Source of the DNA: Paenibacillus sp. 1781tsa1
GTDB taxonomy: Bacteria > Bacillota > Bacilli > Paenibacillales > Paenibacillaceae
Assembly (NCBI RefSeq): GCF_024159265.1
Contig: NZ_JAMYWY010000001.1
Location: 5,084,001-5,148,000, forward strand
Direction: 5' to 3'
DNA length: 64,000 nucleotides
This document shows, piece by piece, positions 33,336 to 42,157 of this stretch. Positions within the stretch are counted from its first letter, which is position 1; every line of letters starts with the position of its first letter. The notes beneath the pieces were generated by a model. The model did not search any database and was not told the origin of the DNA. It was given only the letters and a program-made list of their open reading frames with translations. A program made the position numbers and the translations under genes.

Positions 33336-34961
33336 TTATTGTGCTCTCTCATGATGAGACTCCGTAAGATGGCTAATGATCTGATTTAGAATCAACGTAT
33401 GTCCCGTAATTCCGTGACCGTCCACCCACAGGTTAGTATCCACGTATAATACCCGATTATTTTTCACAGCCTTCAGGTCATTCCATTGCGGACTATCCCA
33501 TAGTTTCCTCATATTCTCTTCAGCACTGAAGTGTTGCATAATCCGCTTCTCCACAAAGAGGTAGTCGGGATTGGCTTGTGTGAGCAGTTCAAGCGAACAA
33601 GGATTAAACCAGGCTGCACCTGAATCCAGTGCTTGCGGCAGTGCCAATCCAAGCTGTTCATATAACAAGTGTGATACCCCGTGGGAATGCCCACCCAGAT
33701 ATCGATAACCAAATGCTTCTACCCTTAGCAGCATAACTGTGGATGCGGATTGAATGATGGGTTGCAACTGTCGCTTCGCTACAATAACCTCGTGTTTCAT
33801 CTGCTGATGCAGTCTGTGGGCCTCTTCTTCTTTGAGAAACCAGCCTGCCAACTGATCGAGCATGGGTTCCACATCTTGATGAAGGCCGGTTAGAATCGGT
33901 GCAATTGTGCGCAGCTCTTTTTTGACCTCTTCCGTCAATACGTTTCCAATCAACATCTCCGGTTGAATTTGTCGGACAAGATCTATCTCCACCTCATACT
34001 GTGTTACCTCCAGCATCTCTACTCCATGCGCAGTAAATTGTTCACGGTGATGTGGAGACAACAGGATCGGTGTGACCACAACGGCATGGGGAATGACACC
34101 CAGATGAATCATGATTTCGCCACAGATGGGAGACAGTGACACGATCTTTCGCTGCGTCATCGTCTGCCTATAATTTTTAGGTGATACGCCAGTCAATTGT
34201 TTGAAGCGCCGGCTGAAATAATGAGCATCATCAAATCCAGACTTCTTGGCAATATCCTGAGAGGTTGCTGTAGTTAATAACAGTTCTTCCTGCGCGCGAT
34301 AGATCCGGTAGTGTGCCAGATAATCCAGAGGTGGCTTACCATATCGTTCACTAAATTTGCGGGAATAATGCCAGGGACTAATACCTGCAATCTGAGCTAA
34401 CTGCGTACGTGTAATCACCTGATCATAATGCTGCTGCATGTAGTCAATGGAGCGAAGTATACCGTGTTCTGGCTTCAACTCGTTATCCGGCTGTGTCCGA
34501 TATAGATTACTTAACAACTCATATAACAAATGCTGATGACCAACCCTTCCTGCAATCTGATCCTCTGTATGCACTTCACTCCAATGCTGAATGATACTTG
34601 CCAGAGCTCCACCCGACAGCTGCACTTTCTGATACGCCTCTCCGGACGGTAACCGCCATTGGAATTTTTCAGCTTCCCGTCGATCATGCAGCACCGAATA
34701 TGTATCGAACTGAACATGCCAGCCTGCCAGATCCAGGTTACCACCTTCAATGACCTCCATTACGGAGTTCTCTTCAAGCGCAATTAATTCTCCAAAGGAA
34801 ACGTGAACTCGGTGTCCATTCATATTCCAGATCGCTTTTCCATCAATAATAAATATCAAGGTGTGACTGGGGAAGTGATGCAGTTCTCCTTTCGTTATCC
34901 ATGCATTGGTTAATGCCTTTGTTGACTTCCACTGAGCGATCCATTCCATGTTGTCAGACAT
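33336..34961 (-). CDS. AraC regulator fused to a siderophore-binding domain (Btr-like), second copy
   Basis: A 541-residue one-component regulator with the same layout as the gene at 10036. An AraC cupin arm occupies about 1-160, and a double helix-turn-helix about 170-270 (TRTQLAQIAGISPWHYSRKF; IAKKSGFDDAHYFSRRFKQLTG). A FecB-like ligand domain extends from IVSLSPICGEIMIHLGVIPH to the end. The ligand domain resembles the lipoprotein encoded downstream at 32217 more than the other receptors in the window, so it probably detects the same ferri-siderophore inside the cell and activates that operon. No strong Fur box is seen before it. The regulator and its target operon lie head to tail on one strand, separated by about 100 bp with the Fur box. 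Confidence 0.9.
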   Translation of the reverse strand: MSDNMEWIAQWKSTKALTNAWITKGELHHFPSHTLIFIIDGKAIWNMNGHRVHVSFGELIALEENSVMEVIEGGNLDLAGWHVQFDTYSVLHDRREAEKFQWRLPSGEAYQKVQLSGGALASIIQHWSEVHTEDQIAGRVGHQHLLYELLSNLYRTQPDNELKPEHGILRSIDYMQQHYDQVITRTQLAQIAGISPWHYSRKFSERYGKPPLDYLAHYRIYRAQEELLLTTATSQDIAKKSGFDDAHYFSRRFKQLTGVSPKNYRQTMTQRKIVSLSPICGEIMIHLGVIPHAVVVTPILLSPHHREQFTAHGVEMLEVTQYEVEIDLVRQIQPEMLIGNVLTEEVKKELRTIAPILTGLHQDVEPMLDQLAGWFLKEEEAHRLHQQMKHEVIVAKRQLQPIIQSASTVMLLRVEAFGYRYLGGHSHGVSHLLYEQLGLALPQALDSGAAWFNPCSLELLTQANPDYLFVEKRIMQHFSAEENMRKLWDSPQWNDLKAVKNNRVLYVDTNLWVDGHGITGHTLILNQIISHLTESHHERAQ

Positions 34962-35112
34962 ATCGTTATCCTTTCTAAGGGATGAATCATCCTGATTTAT
35001 TACGTTTCACTATATCAAAATACATGACATCTACATATCCAACAACTTATGGCATGATAAAATGATGAAACAGCTATTATATATTTATACATATATCATT
35101 GGGATAAAAAAC

Positions 35113-35148
35113 AAAAAAAGCCCGTACCATCAGGTACAAGCTCTTTCT
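35113..35148 (-). terminator. Terminator of the PTS-like gene
   Basis: On the minus strand AGAGCTTGTACC pairs with GGTACGGGCTTT around TGAT, followed by a long T run. Confidence 0.85.
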
Positions 35149-35209
35149 TACAACGGCAACACTACTCTTTCTACTCCTTCAATACTACGTTTCTAAGTCT
35201 TACTCAAAA

Positions 35210-36610
35210 TTAACTTTTGGCGAGGTCTACCCCTGTTTCAGTTTTCTTCCTGCCACCCAATACGGTCAGTCCACCTGCCACACCGAAAGCAATAACTACA
35301 CCAATACAAGTGTGTAACAGATTCAGGCTGCCCTCTTCGCTGAAGAGCGGGAGGCTGAGCAAGCTCGGATTCCCAACGATAGCGAATGCCTTGACAGATA
35401 ACAATCCAAAATACATTCCACCCGCAGCTCCACCCAGCAGTGCCGCATAGAAGGAGGATCTCTTTCTCATGTTGACTGCATACAATGCAGGCTCTACCAC
35501 TCCAAGGAGGGCTGTTCCCGTTGCCCAGAAAGCAACTCTTCTGGAAGCTGACTCTTTCGAACGCAAAGCGGTTGCGAGCGCGGCCCCCGTTTGCCCAACA
35601 ATCGCCACTAACATCGCAGGAATCACCATGGAAGAACCATTCATGAGCATATCATTCATGATGATGGCAAGCATCCAGTAGTGCAATCCCAGAATGATCA
35701 TCAAGGAGAAGAATGCCCCCAGTAACATCACCGATATCACTGGAGCATTAGCTACTAGTGAATCCAATGCTTCCGGCAGATATTCATCAATCCAGGTTCC
35801 AACTGGACCAAATATCATCAATACTAGCGGAACAAGAATCAGTAACGTCAGGAATGGGGCAAGCATGCCTTTGGCGAATTTTGGACTCCACCGTTCAACG
35901 ATTCTTTCCAGGTAGGCCGCTGCACAGATCGTGAGAATGATCCAGATGGCCGTAGAGTAAAAAGCAGGCTGAGACACCAGTGGCACACCCAGGAAATGAA
36001 CCTCTTTTTCCCCTGACATCAGCATGGTCATCTCCGGATAAAACATGAGTCCGCCAATCGATGCAGCAACATAGATGTTGCTCTTCAGCCGATACGCTGT
36101 GCTGATTGCTACCAATATAGGCAGTACATAAAATACACTGTCTCCAATGATCCTGAATATCGTAAAGGTCTGGTTGTCCATCAATGCAGAAGAATCCGCA
36201 GAACTGTACGTATCCATTAACGTAATAATGGCGACTATAATTTTAATAACAGCGGCTCCGAGAATTGCAGGCATCAAGGGCATGAATACATCGGATACAA
36301 AATGTAAGATCGAGAATCTGTTCTTCTTCGCGTGTCCTGCTTCCTGCAACACTACCCCTGTCGATTCCGCAACACCCATACCCAGTAACGTATTGTAAAT
36401 AAGTGAAGATTCGTCTCTTATTGCCAGATGGCACCGCTCACCCGTTATCCGAATATCTGCCACAACATCTGAGGAAGCAAGAATAGACATGTTCAATTGG
36501 GTACTGTCCTTTATTACCAGCGTCGTTGTGCCATTATCATGTTCTACAAGCTTGATGTTCTCCTTACCACCTGCGAGTTCCAACCAATCGTCAATCTGTG
36601 TGTCATTCAT
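35210..36610 (-). CDS. PTS EIIBC-type membrane protein with degenerate EIIB domain
   Basis: A 466-residue protein. Residues 1 to about 75 resemble the EIIB domain of the glucose/beta-glucoside family (DDWLELAGGKENIKLVEHD), but the phosphorylated Cys expected in the HCxTRLR motif is Asp25 (H24-D25), and the following TRLRF is TTTLV. After it comes a ten-helix EIIC domain of the Bgl/Scr type (FVSDVFMPLMPAILGA, VFYVLPILVAISTAYRL, GVVEPALYAVNMRKRSSFYAALLGGAAGG). Without the Cys it cannot pass phosphate to a sugar in the standard way. It could work with another EIIB, or serve as a non-phosphorylating transporter or sensor. AGGAG lies 10 nt before the ATG at 36610. No sugar hydrolase or antiterminator is adjacent, which is unusual. 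Confidence 0.85.
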   Translation of the reverse strand: MNDTQIDDWLELAGGKENIKLVEHDNGTTTLVIKDSTQLNMSILASSDVVADIRITGERCHLAIRDESSLIYNTLLGMGVAESTGVVLQEAGHAKKNRFSILHFVSDVFMPLMPAILGAAVIKIIVAIITLMDTYSSADSSALMDNQTFTIFRIIGDSVFYVLPILVAISTAYRLKSNIYVAASIGGLMFYPEMTMLMSGEKEVHFLGVPLVSQPAFYSTAIWIILTICAAAYLERIVERWSPKFAKGMLAPFLTLLILVPLVLMIFGPVGTWIDEYLPEALDSLVANAPVISVMLLGAFFSLMIILGLHYWMLAIIMNDMLMNGSSMVIPAMLVAIVGQTGAALATALRSKESASRRVAFWATGTALLGVVEPALYAVNMRKRSSFYAALLGGAAGGMYFGLLSVKAFAIVGNPSLLSLPLFSEEGSLNLLHTCIGVVIAFGVAGGLTVLGGRKKTETGVDLAKS

Positions 36611-36790
36611 TATGTACAATCTCCTCATGTTACGGTAAACCCGTGTTTTGTGATGTGTTATAATCTAATCTGCCTTTATCTATATACACATTTCCACGAA
36701 AAAACTTCAATAGGATAAAAAAACTAATTTCCCTGACATTGCATGTTTATTTATACAAGGTATATTGACCTATAACATTGTTTACGTAGC

Positions 36791-36815
36791 AAAAAAGCCT
36801 GCACAAGCGCAGGCT
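36791..36815 (-). terminator. Terminator of the hcp gene
   Basis: AGCCTGC and GCAGGCT pair around GCTTGT, followed by six T on the minus strand. Confidence 0.9.
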
Positions 36816-36849
36816 CTAACACGTCTTCCATATGTTCCAGTTTATCCAC

Positions 36850-38142
36850 TTATGACAGTGCCAACATCGCGTTCATATCTTCTTCTGCCGTTGTAATTAA
36901 CTTCAGGCCAAACATATCCACGAGTACATCCAAGACCCCTTCCGATATGAACTCAGGCGGTTTAGGTCCAATTCGGATGTCCTGAATGCCGAGGCTGAAC
37001 AGGCCGAGCAGGATCGCAACTGCTTTTTGCTCAAACCAGGACAGCACAATGCTGACAGGTAACTCGTTGACGGTACAGCCAAAAGCATCCGCCAAAGCCA
37101 TGGCAATTTTCACCGTAGAACCGGAATTATTGCATTGACCCAGATCAATGTAACGCGGTATACCCGTGTCTCCAACCGTACCATAATCCACATCGTTGAA
37201 GCGGAACTTGCCACAGGATGTTGTCAGAATTACGGTATCATTTGGCAATGATGTCGCGAGTTCACGATAGTAGTTGCCGCCTTTGCCTGGTGCATCACAG
37301 CCTGCAATAACGAAGAATCGACGGATATGACCGTCTTTCACCGCTTGAATAATTTCGGGCGCCAGTCCAATCACGGTCTCATGATGGTATCCTGTCGTCA
37401 AGACTTGCTCGGACTGTATATCGGCCGCAGGCAGGGACAATGCGCGTTCAATCAGAGGTGAGAAGTCATCATCCATAATCTTGGCCACACCCTCCAGACC
37501 CGCCACTTCATACGAGAAAAAGCGATCTGCATATGTACCTTTGATCGGCATGACACAGTTGGTCGTTGCCAGAATAGCACCCGGGAATTGTTCAAAGAGT
37601 CTTCTTTGATCGTACCAGGCTTTACCGATATTGCCCTTGAGATGGGTATATTTCTTCAGTGCCGGATAACCGTGCGCAGGTAACATTTCCGAGTGGGTAT
37701 AGATATTGATTCCTTTACCTTCAGTTTGACGCAGCAGCTCCTCCAATGCATACAGATTATGTCCCGTCACCACAATGCACTGTCCTTCGATCTGATTCTG
37801 GCTGACCGTAATCGGTTGCGGTACACCAAAGCGATCCGTATGCGCACGATCTAGCACGTCCATAATGCGGATGGCTGCATTACCTACTTTCATTGCCATC
37901 TCCAGATGTTCCTGTACATTAAAATTCGAGTTCGTTAATGTCATATATAATGCCTCATGTGTAATTCGATCCACCTCAGGATCAGAATATCCCAACTGGC
38001 GTGCGTGTGTCGCATAAGCAGCGATGCCTTTTAACGCAAAGATCATCGTATCCTGCAAGCTTGCGATTGTTTCGTTTTTGCCGCAAACCCCTACCACGGT
38101 ACACCCGCCACTCGGCGTCTGTTCGCATTGATAACAAAACAT
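36850..38142 (-). CDS. hcp: Hydroxylamine reductase / hybrid cluster protein, short form
   Basis: A 430-residue hybrid cluster protein. The N-terminal cluster ligands are C3, C6, C14 and C20 (MFCYQCEQTPSGGCTVVGVC). Hybrid-cluster ligands are visible in TGHNLYALEELL, TTNCVMP, AGCDAPGKGG, TTSCGKFRFND and LGQCNNSGS. It is about 120 residues shorter than the usual 550-residue protein, corresponding to the class that lacks part of the N-terminal helical bundle. The enzyme reduces NO or hydroxylamine during nitrosative and anaerobic stress. GGAGGGG lies 6-7 nt before the ATG. An FNR-like dyad lies 73-88 bp upstream, consistent with anaerobic induction. No Hcr partner reductase is adjacent; the flavin reductase at 31176 is not linked to it. 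Confidence 0.93.
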   Translation of the reverse strand: MFCYQCEQTPSGGCTVVGVCGKNETIASLQDTMIFALKGIAAYATHARQLGYSDPEVDRITHEALYMTLTNSNFNVQEHLEMAMKVGNAAIRIMDVLDRAHTDRFGVPQPITVSQNQIEGQCIVVTGHNLYALEELLRQTEGKGINIYTHSEMLPAHGYPALKKYTHLKGNIGKAWYDQRRLFEQFPGAILATTNCVMPIKGTYADRFFSYEVAGLEGVAKIMDDDFSPLIERALSLPAADIQSEQVLTTGYHHETVIGLAPEIIQAVKDGHIRRFFVIAGCDAPGKGGNYYRELATSLPNDTVILTTSCGKFRFNDVDYGTVGDTGIPRYIDLGQCNNSGSTVKIAMALADAFGCTVNELPVSIVLSWFEQKAVAILLGLFSLGIQDIRIGPKPPEFISEGVLDVLVDMFGLKLITTAEEDMNAMLALS

Positions 38143-38214
38143 ATGATTCCCCTCCAAACTTAGATTAAACGCCGTTCGTTATGTAATAGCGTAACAGACC
38201 CTGATATGCGCTAG

Positions 38215-38230
38215 TGTGATGGTGCACACA
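38215..38230. promoter_or_regulatory. FNR-like binding site upstream of hcp
   Basis: TGTGATGGTGCACACA fits the Bacillus Fnr consensus TGTGA-N6-TCACA with one mismatch. If Fnr acts at -41.5, transcription would begin near 38181, about 40 bp before the hcp ATG. Confidence 0.6.
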
Positions 38231-38450
38231 GTTTTTGATCTAAATCTATTTTGGTTTTCTAGACCATCATGCAAATTGGAAATAATAATATTCGAAAAAA
38301 GGCATATCTCGGTTCATTATGAAAAATACTGTGTACAGCTAAAAACGTATTCATTCCATAATCTTAAAAAATACGGAAATGAAACGATTCTAGATTTTGC
38401 TCGTAAGGGTAATACACAGAGAGAAATCTAATATTCAAGGAGCTGGTCAA

Positions 38451-41102
38451 TTGCAACATTATAGACACAGTGCGGAGGAAACCCTTCAGGATGTACAGAG
38501 TTCCTCCAAGGGACTCACGACTTCCGAGGCTGCCAAGAGACTTGAAACGGAAGGATATAACGAGTTAAAAGGGAAAGACGCAACACCTGTCTGGAAATTG
38601 TTCCTCGAAAATTTCAAAGATCCGATGGTCATCGTGCTGCTGATTGCAGCTGCGGTACAGGTGGTACTTGGACACCTGATTGAATCGTTGATCATATTCC
38701 TGGTTATATTGCTCAACGCGATAATCAGCGTAGTTCAGACCAAAAAAGCCGAGAGTTCGCTTGACGCGCTGAAACAAATGTCTGCACCCGAAGCCAAGGT
38801 TATTCGGGACGGGCAGAAAAAAACCATCCCAGCGAGGGAACTCGTTCCCGGTGATATTGTTATGCTGGATGCAGGTGATTATGTCCCGGCAGACGGGCGT
38901 ATCCTGGAATCAGGAAGTCTGAAAATCAACGAAGGTATGCTGACCGGAGAATCCGAAGCTGCGGAGAAACACGCCGATACCATTCCGGATGAAGCGCCTA
39001 TTGGAGATCGTCGCAATATGGCCTTCAGTGGCTCACTCGTCGTATATGGACGGGGCATGCTAGTCATTACAGGTACGGCTCTCAAAACCGAAATCGGCAA
39101 AATTGCCGAACTGATTGAAAATGCCGAAGCCAAGAACACGCCGTTACAGCGCAAGTTGGAATCATTCAGCAAAAAACTAGGCTTTTTCATCTTGGGGTTG
39201 TCGATTCTCATCTTTGGCATTGAAGCCGGTCGTGTATGGTTGACCGAAGGTACGGAGAATATCGGGCCATCCATCGTAAATGCACTGATGTTTGCTGTAG
39301 CTGTTGCGGTTGCTGCCATTCCTGAGGCACTTTCCTCCATTGTGACGATCGTATTGTCACTTGGTACGAATAAGATGGCCAAACAACATGCGATCATTCG
39401 CAGACTGCCTGCCGTGGAGGCGCTCGGTTCTGCCAGTATCATCTGTACGGATAAAACAGGAACACTAACTCAGAATAAGATGACTGTTGTCGATTATTAC
39501 ATTCCCCATGGTACCAAGGACGAATTCCCCGATGATCCCGATCAGTGGTCGGAAGAGGAACGGCGTTTGTTACATATTGCAGTACTCTGCAATGATTCAA
39601 ATATTAATCAGGAAGGCAAGGAACTAGGTGACCCCACCGAAGTGGCCCTCATTGCCTTCAGCAACCGGGTGAACAAGGATTACAATGAAATCCGTGACCA
39701 GTTCCCGCGTGAAGCCGAGCTTCCTTTTGACTCGGATCGAAAGCTCATGAGTACGGTCCATACATTTGAGGGACAGACGGCTTTGCTAACTAAAGGTGGA
39801 CCGGATGTGCTGTTCAGCCGCTGTAGTCATGTGTTTATCAATGGCGAAGTTCAGCCCCTCACACCCGAGATTCGCACACAGTTTGAAGAGAAAAATGAGG
39901 CATTCTCCAAACGTGCCTTCCGTGTGCTGGCCTATGCGTACAAAAAATTCGATGACAAAAACCAGGTCACTATTGATGACGAGCATGATCTGACACTAGT
40001 TGGCCTGACAGCGATGATTGACCCACCGCGTGAAGCGGTATACGGGTCGATTGAAGAGTCCAAAAAAGCGGGCATTCGCACCATCATGATCACCGGAGAT
40101 CACAAAACGACGGCTCAGGCCATCGGTGTGGATATCGGCCTTGCCGAACCGGATGATCTCGCCATTACCGGCGCCGAACTGGACAAAATGTCTGATGAAG
40201 AGCTGGATCGACAACTTGAACACATCTCGGTATACGCCAGAGTATCACCTGAGAATAAAATCCGGATCGTGCGTGCGTGGCAACGCAAAGGCAAGGTTGC
40301 AGCGATGACCGGAGACGGAGTCAATGACGCACCTGCGCTGAAACAGGCCGACATCGGCGTAGCGATGGGTAGCGGAACGGATGTCGCCAAGGATGCAGCT
40401 GCCATGATTCTGACGGATGATAACTTTGTCTCCATTGTGAATGCAGTCAGTGTTGGGCGGATGGTATTTGATAATATCAAAAAAGCTATCGCTTACCTGT
40501 TCGCGGGTAATCTCGGTGCCATTATCGCGATTTTGTTTGCTCTGGTGGTCGGCTGGGTGAATCCGTTCACGGCCCTTCAACTGCTGTTCATTAATCTGGT
40601 GAACGACTCCCTGCCTGCCATCGCTTTGGGCACAGAGAAGCCCGAGCCAGATGTCATGCGGCGTAAACCGCGTGATATTAACGAAGGCATCTTCGCAGGC
40701 GGAACCCTGCAGGCTGTGATTACACGTGGTGTCCTTATAGGTGCGGCTGTTATCGTATCCCAATATATCGGGCTTGGCATCTCGGAGGAAATCAGCGTAG
40801 CTATGGCATTCACAACCTTGATTCTGGCACGCAGTCTGCAAACTTTTGCAGCACGTTCCAATACACAAACCATCTTCCAGGTGGGCTTCATGACCAATAA
40901 ATTCGTGCTTGGTTCCATTCTGGTATGTCTCTGTCTCTATGCAATCACACTGATTCCAGGTGTTCGCGGCGTCTTCGCCATCCCGAATACATTCGGTTGG
41001 AATGAGTTCTTGATTGCAGGTGGACTCGCACTAACTGCCGTCATTCTGATGGATGTTATCAAGTGGGTTCGCAATCGCGGCAAACAAGTTACTGCGGCAT
41101 AA
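38451..41102 (+). CDS. P-type Ca2+-transporting ATPase
   Basis: An 884-residue P2-type cation pump. The order is: N-terminal cation-ATPase domain (HSAEETLQDVQSS), TM1-2, actuator with MLTGESEA, TM4 with the Ca-site AAIPEALSSIV, phosphorylation site CTDKTGTLTQNKMT, nucleotide-binding domain, TGDGVNDAPALKQADIG hinge, then TM5-10. TM5 reads YLFAGNLGAIIAIL and TM6 NLVNDSLPAIALG. The Asn and Asp of calcium site II are kept, but the TM5 Glu of site I (SERCA E771) is not, so one Ca2+ per ATP is likely, as in Listeria LMCA1. It exports calcium from the cytosol. TTG start chosen for AAGGAG 8 nt upstream; the frame is open 18 codons further up without a site. Confidence 0.93.
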   Translation: MQHYRHSAEETLQDVQSSSKGLTTSEAAKRLETEGYNELKGKDATPVWKLFLENFKDPMVIVLLIAAAVQVVLGHLIESLIIFLVILLNAIISVVQTKKAESSLDALKQMSAPEAKVIRDGQKKTIPARELVPGDIVMLDAGDYVPADGRILESGSLKINEGMLTGESEAAEKHADTIPDEAPIGDRRNMAFSGSLVVYGRGMLVITGTALKTEIGKIAELIENAEAKNTPLQRKLESFSKKLGFFILGLSILIFGIEAGRVWLTEGTENIGPSIVNALMFAVAVAVAAIPEALSSIVTIVLSLGTNKMAKQHAIIRRLPAVEALGSASIICTDKTGTLTQNKMTVVDYYIPHGTKDEFPDDPDQWSEEERRLLHIAVLCNDSNINQEGKELGDPTEVALIAFSNRVNKDYNEIRDQFPREAELPFDSDRKLMSTVHTFEGQTALLTKGGPDVLFSRCSHVFINGEVQPLTPEIRTQFEEKNEAFSKRAFRVLAYAYKKFDDKNQVTIDDEHDLTLVGLTAMIDPPREAVYGSIEESKKAGIRTIMITGDHKTTAQAIGVDIGLAEPDDLAITGAELDKMSDEELDRQLEHISVYARVSPENKIRIVRAWQRKGKVAAMTGDGVNDAPALKQADIGVAMGSGTDVAKDAAAMILTDDNFVSIVNAVSVGRMVFDNIKKAIAYLFAGNLGAIIAILFALVVGWVNPFTALQLLFINLVNDSLPAIALGTEKPEPDVMRRKPRDINEGIFAGGTLQAVITRGVLIGAAVIVSQYIGLGISEEISVAMAFTTLILARSLQTFAARSNTQTIFQVGFMTNKFVLGSILVCLCLYAITLIPGVRGVFAIPNTFGWNEFLIAGGLALTAVILMDVIKWVRNRGKQVTAA

Positions 41103-41128
41103 GATCTGCAGATATCGTACGTATGCAC

Positions 41129-41165
41129 AAACAGGCGCCCGTTATCGGAGCGCCTGTTTGTTTAC
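41129..41165 (+). terminator. Terminator of the Ca2+-ATPase gene
   Basis: AAACAGGCGC pairs with GCGCCTGTTT around a short loop, followed by GTTTACC. Confidence 0.8.
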
Positions 41166-41244
41166 CGTATTTTTTTTCACAGTCAAAGAATATACTTCTC
41201 ATCCATACTGATGCTTATGTTTTCTAAGGCAATCCTCGAAATTG

Positions 41245-41445
41245 CTAAGCATTAAGTTGATATCTATATACCAACCAACAGATGGACAGGATCAGGATAC
41301 ATATTCCCCAGGATACCGTGGGGAAGGTCGCCGACCAATTGAACTTTTCTTTCCCTTTTGAACCATTTGTTAATCCGGATGCTATTAACGCCACTCCAAT
41401 AATTAAACCGATCTGGGCAAACAACAACAAAATTCCTTCTACCAT
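41245..41445 (-). CDS. Small two-helix membrane protein, unknown
   Basis: A 66-residue protein with two predicted transmembrane helices (about residues 4-24 and 43-62) joined by a charged loop (NGSKGKEKFNW). GGGAG lies 7-8 nt before the ATG. I do not recognise the family. It lies 80 bp downstream of a VOC gene on the same strand and may be co-transcribed. Confidence 0.6.
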   Translation of the reverse strand: MVEGILLLFAQIGLIIGVALIASGLTNGSKGKEKFNWSATFPTVSWGICILILSICWLVYRYQLNA

Positions 41446-41526
41446 GTAGATAACTCCCTCACATACTCAGCTATCAATTTGAGCATTAATAGCATTTAAT
41501 AAGTCCGTTTTCTGTACTGTATCTAA

Positions 41527-41910
41527 TTACCCCTGTTTGATGCCAAAAGCGATCCATCGTCCATCAATATCCTCGATCACAAACTCCTTGTTATTATAAT
41601 CTGTATGATTGAGGGCACGTACAATCTTCACATCTGCGTTGATCAATTCCTGTTGAAGCTCTTCCTGATTCTTGGTAATAAAATATGCATCATATCCATA
41701 ACCATATAATTCTCTGTTGGGAATGACCTTCTGTCCATTACTTTGGGTTAAAATAATCTCGGTAAGATCACGATACAGGCAGATATGAGGTTCCGCGGCA
41801 TCGAGATATTCAACGACCCGAAAGCCTATCTTTTCTTCATAAAACTGCGCGGTTCGCTTCATATCCAGCGTCGGAAATACGCTGTGGGACATCAATAATA
41901 AGTGATTCAT
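41527..41910 (-). CDS. VOC superfamily (glyoxalase/bleomycin-resistance) protein
   Basis: A 127-residue single-module VOC protein: SVFPTLDMKRTAQFYEEKIGFRVV at the start, an ICLYRDLTEIILTQ strand, and FVIEDIDGRWIAFG at the end, where the usual metal-site Glu and the final GRxIAFG strand are visible. The fold covers lyases, dioxygenases and drug-binding proteins; the actual role is unknown. AAGGAG lies 8-9 nt before the ATG. Confidence 0.85.
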   Translation of the reverse strand: MNHLLLMSHSVFPTLDMKRTAQFYEEKIGFRVVEYLDAAEPHICLYRDLTEIILTQSNGQKVIPNRELYGYGYDAYFITKNQEELQQELINADVKIVRALNHTDYNNKEFVIEDIDGRWIAFGIKQG

Positions 41911-42157
41911 CCTGTAAACTCCTTATAAAATAATCAAATCTAGTTATGTATTCCAACCATCATCTTACCCAATTTCAGGGAACTAGTCTATAAATTAAAA
42001 CTCTACATCACTTAAAGTTTACTTATACTGAGAAATATACTGTATGACATTATTGCCATATAATAAAATGAAGTGTAAAATGATATATTGCTTTTCATCA
42101 CATTTTCATCAGAGCTCAATCCGAATTCACATTCATAGATAAGACAGGAATGGTCAC

